Assembly (NCBI GenBank): GCA_032622095.1
Contig: CP136066.1
Span: 101,763,319 to 101,827,318 of the forward strand
DNA from: Siphonodentalium dalli
Lineage: Eukaryota; Mollusca; Scaphopoda; Gadilida; Siphonodentaliidae
Length of the DNA: 64,000 bases
Direction of reading: 5' to 3'
Shown here: positions 11,336 through 22,156 of the stretch, one piece after another
Layout: each line of letters begins with the position of its first letter
Numbering within the stretch: position 1 is the stretch's first letter
Notes under the pieces: generated by a model
Database searches by the model: none
What the model was told of the DNA's origin: nothing
Seen by the model: only the letters and a program-made list of their open reading frames with translations
Translations under genes and position numbers: made by a program

Positions 11336-11918
11336 TATTTCGGTGCATATTGTTTCCCCCAGGTCCTGAATGTTCTTAAAATCTGATATATTGACATTTG
11401 GGGTAACTTTTTATGAAAAAAAAATCACATGTCTAGCTGTGAATATGGGTTTAGATCTTGTGTGTTCGTAACTACTGATCACTACTAGGTTCGGGACCGC
11501 ACTATAAATCCTGCTATGTTATGTAAAAAAAAACAACAACAGACAATTATGTTGACCAACCAGAGCCCAGTGTCTATTTTATTCTCTCCCATATTTACAC
11601 CATTATAACCAGCATGCGAACTGTGAACTGCCGACGAAAGTAGCCTCGGCATTCAATTTTGTGTGTGCGAGAATTAGCACCAATTTAAAATATGTGTCGG
11701 AAGGTGTGCCCGCCCATATATAGAACGAGGGGCGCAGACGTGTCATCGTGAATCACGAACAGATCGTGACCAACATTTTAAACGCCACGACTTTTTTGAA
11801 ATAAAAAAACAGCTAGCCAAAGTCAGATCCCCCGAATACGCAGAAAGTTATAAGGGAAGAGATATACCCCAGTATTAAAAGTCTGAGCAAAATTATTTCG
11901 CGTTTATATCAACTTATT
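11336..11918. other. No feature recognised
   Basis: AT-rich DNA with A-runs, no ORF of note and no repeat partner found in the window. Confidence 0.4.
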
Positions 11919-11922
11919 TTAA

Positions 11923-12166
11923 CCCATTATATATACCAAACACTCATTGACGAGTAGTTATCCTATGGGAAATGTTCAGATAATAAGTTCAACAAAATAG
12001 GTCGTTTGTTGAACTTATTATCTGAACATTTCCATCAATAAATAAGACTCCTGCATTTTTATTAGCTGTCGTCTGGTTATATTATACCTCTACATACCCA
12101 AATCAATAATAGACCATTCCGATGTACACACTTTTTAACTTGCAGGGAGAATCCATATAGAATGGG
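11923..12166 (+). mobile_element. piggyBac-like MITE family pB-B, copy 1
   Basis: TTAA lies on the left (11919-11922) and CTAA on the right (12167-12170). It contains 'ACTCATTGACGAGTAGTT', shared with three other copies. An internal palindrome follows: TTCAGATAATAAGTTCAACA pairs with its complement (11970-12031), followed by 'CAATAATAGACCATTCC' and 'GAGAATCCAT'. Termini of the family are CCCTTTCTNTACTA. No coding capacity. Confidence 0.78.
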
Positions 12167-12384
12167 CTAATCCCCACAACATGGCCTGAATGTGACACAA
12201 GCGGACATGGTTGAATCCTGGAGTTGCACTCGGTTTTGTTACATCCCAATCCGGTTAAATAGGTTGAAGATATACACGGAGGACGTTTTAGACGAAGACT
12301 TATTCAAGTCATAAATTTAGGAAAGTCTGACACAAGCTCTTTGGAAATCAACAACACAGACCGTCCCTTGATATCTTCATTGTT

Positions 12385-12545
12385 GGCCTATTCCCGATAT
12401 GGTAAGAATAAAGAGCGTTTATCTCACTTGTGTGGGTAAAATTGAAAACAGCTTGATAATTGCTATAATTTTTCCCCAGAGGATATAAAGTTTCAAATCG
12501 GTATTTTCCCGTGTATTTACAGACATATCTTATACTGAGTCGCGG
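12385..12545 (-). repeat. Decayed partial copy of family H
   Basis: 'GATATGGTAAGAATAAAGAG' with CGTTTATCTCACTT and 'ATTGAAAACAGCTTG' matches the reverse complement of the H core (about 10060-10130). The ends are not recognisable. Confidence 0.5.
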
Positions 12546-12732
12546 CCATATTGGATACATCGAGCCCTGTTCCGCTTTTTAGTGCAAGAGGTCAAAGTTC
12601 TGGAGCAGCATCCCATATATGGAGCTTTTGAATATTCATGAATTCCATGTATTGAATGCTACTCCAGAACTTTGATTTGTTGCACTAAAAAAAACGGGGC
12701 TGGATGGATCCAAAATGGCCGCGCATCAGTGA
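12539..12732. repeat. Inverted repeat, ~65-75 bp arms
   Basis: 'GCGGCCATATTGGATACATC' through 'CAAAGTTCTGGAG' (12540-12600) pairs with 'CTCCAGAACTTTGATTTG' through 'GGATCCAAAATGGCCGCGC' (12653-12726). A short spacer lies between. Foldback or MITE remnant with no clear target duplication. Confidence 0.72.
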
Positions 12733-12755
12733 CAAGACGTATTCATACCTCCAAA

Positions 12756-12782
12756 TCAATTATATATTTTGGAAGATCTGTC

Positions 12783-12828
<46 letters not shown>

Positions 12829-13507
12829 CGCGATGAACTCGAAAACGGCCTAGCCGATTTCGATGAAACTTGGTGTGTGGGGGTATTTTCGGTCGGGGGT
12901 GGCATGGGCCTATTAATTTGTCCGTGCAACGTGACCTTGAAATCGGATCATTTCAAGGTCAAACGCCCGAATATCACGGGATTTCGATGAAACTTGGTAT
13001 GTGGGGGTATTTTCGGCCGGGGGGGGGGGGGGGTGGCATGGGCATATTAATTTGCCCATGCGACGTGACCTTTACCTTGAAATCGGGTCATTCCAAGGTC
13101 AAACCCCCGAATATCACGGGATTTCGACGAACCTAGGGGGTACCTTCGTATGGGGAGTCTCATAAGCATATTCATTTGCCCGTACGACGTGACCTTGACC
13201 TTGAAATCGGGTCAATTCAAGGTCAAATCGCCAAATGGGATTTCGACGAAATTTTATACATAGGGTTACTTTTGTCCACTGAGTGCTTTGGACGGGTCAA
13301 ATCGTGACCCCGACATGACCTTCACCTTCAAAATGATCAATTCAAGGTCAAATCGGGTAAAACCGGATGGATTTCGACGGGCCCGTTTGTCGGGTACTTT
13401 TGTCCGGGCAGTGTTTTGGACTGGTCAAATCGTGACCCCACTTGACCTTGACCTTCAAAATGGACAATTCAATGTCAAAGCCCGGACGAAGTCGGGTCAC
13501 CTTCTAG
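12756..13507 (+). mobile_element. Helitron-like non-autonomous element
   Basis: The proposed 5' end TCAATTATATATTTTGG is followed by a CTGT/GT microsatellite, then diverged ~120-135-bp repeats of 'TTCAAGGTCAAA', 'GTGACCTTGACCTT' and 'GGATTTCGACGAA'. The 3' end has CCCGGAC-gaa-GTCGGG hairpin sequence followed by CACCTTCTAG and then T. A hairpin before a CTRR end and insertion next to T are Helitron hallmarks. The 5' and 3' ends recur at 49321-50213. Class call is an inference because no Rep/helicase is present. Confidence 0.62.
12777..12829. repeat. (GT)n microsatellite
   Basis: CTGT repeats run into about 20 GT units. It lies inside the Helitron-like element, where the related elements have CTGT or TATG tracts at the same place. 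Confidence 0.95.
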
Positions 13508-14193
13508 TTACATATATAAACACAATGTGGAGGTTTAAACGAACCATGTCCGCAACGTTTAACATAACCATAATGCATGTACGGTCAACAAACAACATCC
13601 CATGCTGTTTTGTCGAACATATCAGAATCCTTACAACCAATGAACTGGAACGATGTAAATATATCGATCAGAAAAAAATATGTTGAATGGCATATTAGTT
13701 AATAAATATATCATGTCTTGGAGTTGACAATATATACACGCGTTATGATTGGCTGCACATTGCTGTACTATTATACAGATAATGAATGGCTTGGAGTTGA
13801 CTATGCCAAAATCGTGACCCCACTTGAACTTGACCTTCAAAATGGACAATTCAAGGTCAAAGCCCGGACGAAGTCGGGTCACCTTCTAGTTACATATATA
13901 AACACAATGTGGAGGTTTAAACGAACCATGTCCGCAACGTTTAACATAACCATAATGCATGTACGGTCAACAAACAACATCCCATGCTGTTTTGTCGAAC
14001 ATATCAGAATCCTTACAACCAATGAACTGGAACGATGTAAATATATCGATCAGAAAAAAATATGTTGAACGGCATATTAGTTAATAAATATATCATGTCT
14101 TGGAGTTGACAATATATACACGCGTTATGATTGGCTGCACATTGCTGTACTATTATACAGATAATGAATGGCTTGGAGTTGACTATGCCAAAA
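13430..14193. repeat. 382-bp tandem duplication (two copies)
   Basis: 13430-13811 and 13812-14193 are almost identical ('CTTCTAGTTACATATATAAA' starts at 13501 and 13883). The unit carries the Helitron 3' end plus flanking DNA and the left stem of a hairpin ending TATGCCAAAAT. Identical ORFs (13288-13686, 13718-14068) are duplicates of non-coding sequence. The near identity points to a recent event. Confidence 0.95.
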
Positions 14194-14295
14194 TAGCGGT
14201 CCGAGAGTAGGAATAGTTCACGAGTCGCAGGCGAGTGGACTATTCCTCATCGAGAATAACTATTTTGGCATATTCAACGACAAGATATCCATTAT
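14161..14295. repeat. Large hairpin, family HP-2
   Basis: ATAATGAATGGCTTGGAGTT and then GACTATGCCAAAATAG pair with the complement ending at 14295. An inner hairpin pairs AGGAATAGTTCAC with GTGGACTATTCCT. A related hairpin lies at 36327-36449, and a one-sided remnant with 'CCACTATTTTGGCA' at 46780-46825. Confidence 0.75.
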
Positions 14296-14306
14296 TTATG
14301 ATATCC

Positions 14307-15030
14307 TCATAGAATACCAAATCGGGCTTGTTGTAAGCTTGTGCTGTGCATTTTGTAAATGAATGTGTTATCAATATCATCATTCCCTTCATCTAGGATG
14401 ATTTCAGTCATGTAACGCGACAAAACTGGGTTTTTTAGTGTAAGAATAACTAGGTTAATACTCACAAAAGAACGTCATTATTAAGTCGTCCGCGGAGATG
14501 CAGAATGTATGTATACTGGAGGTTTTAGTGCATTCATATGTGATCATCAGAATGTTTACATCGTGTTGTAATTGCGTAGTTTCGATATAAACACGAGGCG
14601 GAACGCACACGTCGGTCACCAGCATCGCTGTGTATAAATACTAACCGCATAACAGCAGGACCCACCAGCATCATAGCACTTCTGCGGGACCACTTTACCA
14701 GGGGTGAAATATCCTTGCCTTATTCCAGTTTGTTATTTATTTGATAGTTCACAGTTATATAGATAATGAAAACAACAACTATAAAATAGATTAAGCGGGA
14801 ACTAATTTTCAAATTTCAAGTTTTACCTTATAGCATTTTTTTGCCATAGCAATAAAATCGGAGAAATATTTAATTGTACATACGCACAGAGTCCATTATA
14901 ATTTACTTACACACAAATCAGTTGTATTATATATACTGGTGTGTGTAAAAAAAGACATCCGACCATCTCTACATAAATTCTCGTCTGTGTTGAGTTCATT
15001 CGAAGATACCATGTTCAGGACTGCATGTGT
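14307..15030. other. No feature recognised upstream of the P-type relic
   Basis: No readable transposase blocks and no inverted terminal repeat that pairs with sequence downstream of 16380. AT-rich DNA only. Confidence 0.4.
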
Positions 15031-16380
15031 GTTATTTGTGATTTAGGTTCAGGAAACAGAGCATTATTTTAAAACCTTGGCATATGCAGTGATAAGCCAT
15101 TCTTTGAAAAAGATGGAAGCAAAATATCTGGGATGTTCGATCCACCCCATCTAATCAAATGCACAAGAACTAATATCATGAAATATGAATTCAAGACTGA
15201 CAATGATATTATCAAATGGTGATATGTGCGAGAACTTTGTGATAGGGATTCAAAACAGCAAATTCGTTTGTGTCCAAAAATCTGACTAACATTTGTAAAA
15301 AATGTGTGATTCAGTTATCAAGAAAATCTGACTAACATTTGTAAAAATGTTGTGATTCAGTTATCAAGAAAATCCATTCAGCATTGAAATTATACACCTA
15401 TATTTCTCTTGTTGCTTCACCAACAGACAGTTTCACTCAAAAAATTGATATACGTTTTTAATGCTTCAACTCAAAGCAAATGAAAAGCACACTCAAACCC
15501 CACCAAGCAGCATTGCAGAATGGGTCGCTCCACGAACAATTTTTAAAAGAGTGCAAGATCTGGGTGGAGAAAATTAGACCAATTGGAAACAAGAAGGAAC
15601 TACACTTCCTAAATGGGTGAAAGGTTACCATCGCTTGTCTGTGGAACTTTGGAAGCAACTATATATCTGACGACGGACTTAAATACCTCCTTACTAACAG
15701 ACTAAATCGGGATTGTCGAGAGAACTTGTTTTCAGGTATCGGATCTTCAGGTGAATTTCGGGACAATCCAGAGGCTGATTACTTCGCGCACTAAAACCGC
15801 CGAAAACATCAAATTGTATCGATGATGGTGACAAGATTTTAGTTACGATCGGAAGTATCTGTACCAAACAATCAAGCGAATCAAATTATTTGGATTTACC
15901 AGTATACCCCAAGACACTCCAGCACAAATTGTCACAGGCATCAGTGATATTGTGGTATCATTAACCATATCTAACGCATTAATGTACATTGCAGGATACC
16001 GCATCTTTAAAGCAACTGAAACCCACACAAGTTGCAATTGTGTTGATAATTTAATTGTGAACAAATAGCAATCTTCTCTGAAAGACATCGATCGACCAAG
16101 AGGAGAATATGGAGGACTCAAAATCCCGACCGACGAAACCTTCATGAAATTCACGCTCCTTGAAGGAATATTGGTCACCCTCTTTCCAAATGTAATGTAC
16201 CTTGGCAAGATACACGAAAGGCTGAGAGCATCCATGCATGGTGCCAGAGATGTGAAATTCCAATGTTGTGATTCAGTTATCAAGAAAAACCATTCAGCAC
16301 TGAAATTCCAACATCACGACACTAAACAGAAAACAAAGAAGCGCAAGGATAGAAAGTTACTAAAAATTAGTCACTTGTAA
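15031..16380 (+). pseudogene. P-element/THAP9-type transposase pseudogene
   Basis: Three reading blocks in series give conserved P-type transposase segments. Block 1 (15031-15219, stops at 15070 and 15220) reads VICDLGSGNRALF, then FDPPHLIK at 15136-15159. Block 2 (15462-15791, other frame, stop at 15618) reads KYLLTNRLNRD, then NLFSGIGSSGEFRDNP. Block 3 (15841-16377, stop at 16066) reads MYIAGYRIF, two cysteines, then YGGLKIP. This order (DxPHLxK, then the KYLLT/ENLFS region, then YIAGY with cysteines) is that of P-element and THAP9 transposases, which cut and paste DNA. No THAP zinc finger is seen upstream, and frameshifts plus stops make it inactive. A short stretch reading as DSVIKK and HSAL occurs both at about 15352 and at 16267, so a small internal duplication is possible. 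The family recognition is by eye, not by search. Confidence 0.85.
15283..15373. repeat. 45-bp tandem duplication inside the transposase relic
   Basis: 'ATCTGACTAACATTTGTAAA' followed by 'GTGATTCAGTTATCAAG' occurs twice in succession. The second half recurs at 16266-16310 with 'CCATTCAGCA'. Confidence 0.85.
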
Positions 16381-17354
16381 ATACATGTATAAGGATCAAT
16401 TTTCTCATCTGCACTAGCATGGGTATGTATTTGATTTTTTTGTCTGTGAAAGACTGGAAAAACGCGACAGATTATGTGATAAAACATAGTTTATTCCCTA
16501 TATTAGTTTTCTATTGCCAACAATCTCTCCTGGCATAGAGACCCTCTCGGAAACCTATGCTAAGTGTGCAAATTAATTACATAAAGCTGTAATCGAGTGT
16601 CGTATCTCTCTATATATATAGTAACTCTGGTGGGGGTCGCTGTCCATTGCTTTTTGCATGTAAGTTTGATATAGTGTTGTGCTAAACATACAATTATTAA
16701 CTGTAGTGGGTTAAATTTAGCATAACACTATATCGTATAGGACGTATATCTCGACCACAGGCGCCATTTCTGTGTGAGGTGAAATATACATGTATAGATT
16801 CCACTGGTTAGGAGAAAATAAACGTAAGAAGACAAATAGCTTAAATTGATATTTTGATTATACAGGGACTTCGCCCACAGTTTCCATGTATAAGATGTTG
16901 TAGGCGTTGATGCCAAGCGAAACTTCGAAAAGTGCTTAAATACTATATACTAAACCAAATTTTGGCCATATATGACTAATGTGTTAACTATATATGGCAT
17001 AGTTGCCCGATTCAGTGTTTTTCTGATGAAATGTCAATTGTTAAAAAGAAAACAAATATCTGTTATTGAGATCGTTTATAAACATCATGCATGCAGTGGT
17101 AATTCCATCACAGCTGACTCGTACTTTTTTGTAATATTCTATTTTCTCATCATATTCATTTTCCCTCAACTCTTCAACTGTTATTTTCAACTCAACTTCT
17201 TGCCATTCATTCTTTGTACATACAATCTGCATGCATATGCTTTTCTTCACTCGTGAGATATCTTAACATATAAAGCAAGCAGTGATCCGCCTGTTGATAG
17301 GTCCTATTCACTCTCTTCTAAACAAAATCACGTAGTCATCAAGCAAGTTTGAAT
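16381..17354. other. No gene; 19-bp-arm hairpin at 16668-16734
   Basis: GATATAGTGTTGTGCTAAA (16668-16686) pairs with TTTAGCATAACACTATATC (16716-16734), one mismatch, 29-nt loop. The ORFs at 16972-17256 (+) and 17041-17250 (-) have no domain. Confidence 0.5.
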
Positions 17355-17891
17355 CCAGATCATACCAAGAATCTCTACGCTAGCTAACACCCCTATATAG
17401 AGATCATATTCCACCAGTACAAAAACTGGGAACTGTTTGATGTTTTAACAGTGAACTTTATAAATTCGAAACAATATAACACTGGGTGTATATTTATTAG
17501 TTATTGCCTGTTCCTTAATAATGTACTTCACTGTATATGTGAAGGTCCCAACTCGAAATTTCACGATTTAAGTGACTTTGTGGGCGATTTTGCTTCGTGT
17601 CGCTTACAATTATTGAATTTCTCATCGGAAATTAATTCTGTTTTTTTGCGATATCGGCTCATGAAAGTCACAGAAAAGCATGCAATTTCGAGTTGGGACC
17701 TTTACCTATAGTGAAGTACATTATCATGGAACAGGTACTAACTAAGAATGATACTCCATGCGTTATTTTTTCGACTTTATATATAAGGTTCCCTGTCAAA
17801 ACTTCAAAAAGTTCCCATGTTTTGTACTGGTGGAATATGATCTCTACGGGCGTTATAGCCACGCAGAGTAGAGATTAATGGCATGATCTAG
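17355..17891. mobile_element. Foldback element FB-1, ~537 bp
   Basis: The arms are mirror images. 'GTAGAGATCATATTCCACCAG' at the left and 'CTGGTGGAATATGATCTCTAC' at the right appear with small differences, then 'CCCAACTCGAAATTTC' near 17550 pairs with 'GCAATTTCGAGTTGGGACC' near 17690. Ends pair as CCAGATCATACCA/TGGCATGATCTAG. Arms are about 190 bp with a ~120-bp centre. Other copies are at 6286-6779 and 21614-22156, with a solo arm at 3898. No transposase and no certain target duplication. Confidence 0.85.
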
Positions 17892-18633
17892 CTTGAATCA
17901 TATATATTGTCAAATGTATTCAGGGTATAGAATAAATACTGTTTGAACCAAAAGTGCATAAATATTATAATCAGATTTACACCACACACATAGAGATTAG
18001 AAGTGAAGCGTGTTTTCCAGCTATAATGGTCGATAGAGACAGGCAAGAAAAATGTCAGGTCGGTATTTCTGAATGAAAGGCTTGCAGGATTATAGACCTA
18101 TATTATAATAGTTTGCAGATCATTTTCCGATTATGATATAACCTTTTCTATACAACAATATGTTCTGGGACACTAGTGAATATTTTCCATATAAGCGTCC
18201 ATAGATCACCAGCACGTCGTCCGTGATTCTAATAGTATTATAGATTGAACAAAATGGACTGTTGGGGTATTACGGAGCATAATTTGTTCGGATTTACTAG
18301 TAAATCTTCTTATGAACGGATCGATGGGACTTTAATATGTTTTCATTATGAATGCCTATGTTTGCGTGCGTTATCACAGCTCCCTCGGGGCTTCTTTTAA
18401 TACACCTGTGTGGACGGTTCATATGTAGGGGACTTATGTTTCCATTGGATACCACACGGTACAGTAATGACACACGCATCAGCAATATTGAAATACATCT
18501 TAGAGAAATATCGGATCTATCCGTGTTTGACGAAAATGTATCAACTTTTGATCGAAAATCATAGCCTTACGGGCCAGGGGGCCCAAACGTTTTGAAAGCT
18601 CAAAATTCGGGCAAATTGGATATATTTTCAGTC
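17892..18633. other. No gene recognised
   Basis: Overlapping short ORFs at 18297-18595 have no domain. The end of the interval carries two further 'ATTCGGGCAAATTG' boxes leading into the tandem repeat. Confidence 0.4.
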
Positions 18634-18996
18634 AAATTCGGGCAAATTGAATGGCATTTCAAGGGAAAAATGTTGTAAATTACAGTATTTTTCACATTTC
18701 TGCCCGAATTATACATTTTTATGGTTAATTTGAATCTATTTTGTTATATATCTGTGTATACACAAAGTATATTCTACAAAAACCGTGTTACAACCAAGAA
18801 TATATAATGTAAGAAAATTCGGGCAAATTGAATGGCATTTCAAGGGGAAAATGTGGTAGATTACAGTATTTTTTCACATTTCTGCCCGAATTATACAGTT
18901 TTATGGTTAATTTGAATCTATTTTGTTATATATCTGTGTATACACAAAGTATATTATACAAAAACCGTGTTACAACCAAGAATATATAATGTAAGA
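18634..18996. repeat. 181/182-bp tandem duplication
   Basis: 'AAATTCGGGCAAATTGAATG' starts at 18634 and 18815, and a truncated third start lies at 18997. The units differ at only a few bases. Each has 'ATTCGGGCA' near its start and 'CTGCCCGAATTAT' inverted about 85 bp further on. Confidence 0.93.
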
Positions 18997-19018
18997 AAAT
19001 TCGGGCAAAAAGTCTCAG

Positions 19019-19043
19019 CCCCCCCCCCCCCCCCCCCCCCCCC
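19019..19043. repeat. Poly(C) run, 25 bases
   Basis: An uninterrupted C tract immediately after the tandem duplication. Its length is prone to assembly error. Confidence 0.9.
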
Positions 19044-19445
19044 TATAATAATGCTGGCGCCCATACGACTATGACGAAAATTATAAAAAATCTAGGGAAT
19101 CTTAAAATATTCTGTGAAATGAGCCTCTGCCGTGCACTGCAGACCCACCGCCCAATAAATGTCGGGAAAATTTCAACGTTTTTACGTTCAACTGTCTCCG
19201 GCATTCCTGGATTCGGACTCAATGTCTTCACCGTGGCATGGGCTCATTACATACACCAGCCGATATGTGGTGGTTCATACATGTATGTAGGGGACTTATG
19301 TTTCCCTAATTGGATACCATTTTCTGGTCATTATTTTACAAATGCCAGAGTTCATTCCGTGCATGGTATAGAAGTGTGTCCTTTCCATATACACTTATCC
19401 GAACACTCCATCATTATCATTTCGCTTTCCGTAAATTTCTCCATT
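19044..19445. other. No gene recognised
   Basis: The 135-aa ORF at 19071-19478 has no recognisable domain. 'GGTTCATA' followed by 'GTAGGGGACTTATGTTTCC' at about 19270-19305 repeats a block at 18415-18443, so part of this interval is a diverged duplication of 18350-18480. Confidence 0.4.
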
Positions 19446-19448
19446 TTA

Positions 19449-19500
19449 GGGTTCGTTTACACGCTGGCAAATTTGTAGAAAATTCGTTGCAGACGTTCTG
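19449..19500 (+). repeat. Solo Harbinger-like terminus
   Basis: TTA (19446-19448) precedes GGGTTCGTTTACACGCTGGC, which resembles the 30783 element end GGGTACGTTCATACGCTGGC. No matching right end was found downstream. 8325-8370 has a more decayed relative ('GGCAAATTTGTGCGAAAATTC'). Confidence 0.45.
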
Positions 19501-19744
19501 TTAAACAATAAAACAACCGAAGACACTTACTCTGTAATTCCAAACTTAATAATTCAAAAGTGTGCAATATAGATGGCCATCATGAAAATTTGGCAAACAA
19601 TTGTGCCAGCTGAGCTATGGCGAAATACAGGCCCAGTTTGTTTTTTCTTCAAGTATGCTGAATTATAATAGAGTTATTTCCCCATTTCTGGATAAAATTG
19701 GTATTTCCATGCATGATTAGGATGTGTTTAAATGTCTCTTTAAA

Positions 19745-20018
19745 CCCCTTTCTTTACTAGATACTCATTAACGAGTAAATTCCATAGTAAGTGACCAGCT
19801 AATAAGTTTTACATAAGACAATATTTATAGGCCGTTTGTTGAACTTATGCTCTGAACATTCCATATACCATTGAATCCTTCTGCACATATATATAGTGTC
19901 TGTTCGTGTCCCCGTCTTCTGCTTATATTTCTTGAACATTCATCCCGGGTAAATAATAGGTCATCAAATGTTTAATTTTATAACTGAATTATAGAGAATC
20001 AATTCAGCAAAGAAAGGG
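19745..20018 (+). mobile_element. piggyBac-like MITE family pB-B, copy 2
   Basis: TTAA at 19740-19743 precedes CCCCTTTCTTTACTAGATAC. Then 'ACTCATTAACGAGTAAAT', 'CGTTTGTTGAACTTATG', 'AATAATAGGTCATC' and 'GAGAATCAATTCAGCAAAGA' lead to GGG and ATAA (20019-20022, one change from TTAA). The internal palindrome is partly lost on its left side. Confidence 0.72.
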
Positions 20019-20090
20019 ATAAAGATGATTTCATCGACATTGATTTCCATGAAGTTAAAATAACATACCAAAACAAATTTGACACTTTTA

Positions 20091-21597
20091 GGGCGCGTAC
20101 ACATGAAGCTGCAAGAAAATATCTGCAAGAAAATATCAGGTACAATTGTACTCTGATATTTTCTTGCTGCAAAGATTACGCCCGTGAGAAATCGACGGGT
20201 TATATGGCGTTGATTGAGCTCAATGTGACTAGCGTTAGTCGTGCTTGTTGAAGTGAATTACTGCGGACAAACAACCTATAGTCCATACCGAATATTCATA
20301 GAGTTATGGAAAATTTTAAATGCCACCTATTTTAACGAGAAAGGAACGCGCCCTCGTCGCTGGAGTAGTGATGTATGTTCTTCATGAACACACGAAAGGA
20401 CATCTAAACAGACGTTGGTGGGTTCGGCCCTGGGCCACATCCCACATGCGAGAAGATCGAGGAGCCGCCAACAATGTCTTATTCGAAACGTACATACAGT
20501 CCAAATTAAAGTAAAAGAACTAAATCAAGGCATGTGAGGTACCAAATATAAAGCGTCCCCATACATGCAGGAATGTGGCTAGAGGGTTTCCGTTGGGGGT
20601 ATCCACCTTGGGAAATTCCAACTGCACCCCCCCCCCCTTGAATCAGAATCAGACCAAACACAAGTTTTCCATAATTCCATTTGCACCCCCTTGCACCTCA
20701 GTGCTCTTAGACCTAATATTAGACCATGGGGTTCGGCCCGGTGTGCGAAAATTTTGTAATCTTAACAAGAAAATAGCTAAATCCTACCATCTAGACTATC
20801 CTCAAGCATTCCTAGAGTTGGAAATTTCAAACCTGAGACCCCACTTAGGTTGGAAAATTTACAACTGATGACAATTCCAATGACAATGTTGACCAAATGT
20901 ATGACAATATTGTTATTCTTAAATTAACTAGCATTTTTTTTTACTTTTGACTGGCCACGGGGGAGGGACCAGGACACAAGCTTTCCAAGTGTTGGAAATT
21001 TCCAACCTGTCACCCCCCTGAGGTTGGAAAGTTTCCAACTGATAACCATTTCAGACCATATTTGTTTTACCGAAAATAAGCAAATATTGGTCCAAAAACA
21101 ATTAATTCCCCACAAGAAATTTTTTGAAAATCAAACTGCAAGAACATTTTCAAACTATTGTTGGTGTGAAATTTCCAACTAATGTTTTGGCAGGTATGAA
21201 AATTCCATCTGTAGAAAGATTTGACAAAAGCTGGGGTGAGACACCCCCAACACCCCCACCTGTCGCCACGTCTCTGCACACACGTATATACATGTATATA
21301 TATAATACATCAGCGGTTCTGACAGCCAATATAACATGGAAATACGTGGTATGTTGAAACAGAAGATACTATTGATGGATCATAACTCGAGCGTTTGAAT
21401 TGTTACGATCATATCCCCGCGAGATTAGTTAACGGATACCGATGGCCACCTATCAAGGTGAACACATATCACCAATTGGCGATAAAATATCAGCGCGCTG
21501 CTTTCGTCTGATATTTTCCGGTATTATTTATTTCATTGGTCAAGTGAGTCACATGGGGCATACCTGATATTTTCTTGCTGGCCATGTGTACGCGCCC
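20091..21597 (+). mobile_element. PIF/Harbinger-type non-autonomous element, 1507 bp
   Basis: The left end GGGCGCGTACACATG and right end CATGTGTACGCGCCC are perfect complements, with further pairing of GCAAGAAAATATCAGGTA. TTA target duplication is present on both sides (20088-20090, 21598-21600). The first 60 bases also hold an internal hairpin (GCAAGAAAATATCAG/CTGATATTTTCTTGC). A transposase N-terminal fragment lies at 20320-20514. The middle (20600-21060) has spaced repeats of 'TTGGAAATTTCCAACCTG'. A 3-bp TTA duplication with GG-start ends and the transposase fragment fit PIF/Harbinger. Confidence 0.85.
20320..20514 (+). pseudogene. PIF/Harbinger transposase N-terminal fragment, 64 aa
   Basis: The ORF begins at an ATG and reads 'RKERALVAGVV', then NRRWWVRPW at residues 30-38, then 'GAANNVLFETY' and stops. 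An RR-x-W-V-R-x-W block followed by a GAxNxLxxEL-type stretch is the usual start of PIF/Harbinger DDE transposases (HARBI1 relatives). The usual protein is about 350-450 aa, so the whole catalytic DDE part is missing. The same segment, with a stop, sits in the element at 30783-32043. It might be expressed as a small peptide, but there is no evidence for that. Confidence 0.75.
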
Positions 21598-21613
21598 TTA
21601 TTGCGTTCTTCCG

Positions 21614-22156
21614 TATATCAAGTCATGAATCTCTACTCTGGCTAATGCCCGTAGAGATCATATTCACAAGTACAAAACCTTGGAACTTTTTGAAGTTTTG
21701 ACAGGGAACTTTATAAAGTTGAAAAATAAAGCGGGGAATATATTTCTTAGTTGTTATATGTTCCTTAATAATGTACTTCGCTGTAGGTGAATGTCCCAGC
21801 TCAAAATTGCATGCTTTTCTCTGACATTTGTGAGCCGATATCGCAATAAACATCGAATTAATTATCCAGTATATATATATATATATATAGAAGTTCCATA
21901 ATTGTAAGCGACGCAAAGCAAAATCACCCAAAATTCACTTAAATCGTGAGGTTTTGAGTTGGGACCTTCACCTAAAGTGAAGTACACTATTAAGGAACAG
22001 ATATATACCTAAGAAAGATATTCCCCGTGTTATTTGTTCAGCTTTATATGGTTCCCTGTCAAAACTTTAAAAAGTTCCAAGGTTTTGTATATATACTGGT
22101 GCAATATGATCACTACGTGCGTTAGCCAGAGTATAGAGATTCGTGGCATGATCTAG
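21614..22156. mobile_element. Foldback element FB-1, ~543 bp
   Basis: The left arm 'CATGAATCTCTACTCTGGCT' pairs with right-arm 'AGCCAGAGTATAGAGATTCG'. 'TTTTTGAAGTTTTGACAGGG' pairs with 'CCCTGTCAAAACTTTAAAAA', and 'GTCCCAGCTC' with 'GAGTTGGGAC'. It begins 14 bp after the Harbinger element's TTA, so the two insertions are adjacent. A short TA tract interrupts the centre (21870-21888). Confidence 0.85.

Noticed and set aside
13288-14068. Two ORFs ending in identical protein sequence
   Set aside because: The identity comes from the 382-bp DNA duplication, not from a gene family.
15843-16283. 146-aa minus-strand ORF
   Set aside because: It is the antisense shadow of block 3 of the plus-strand P-type transposase relic.
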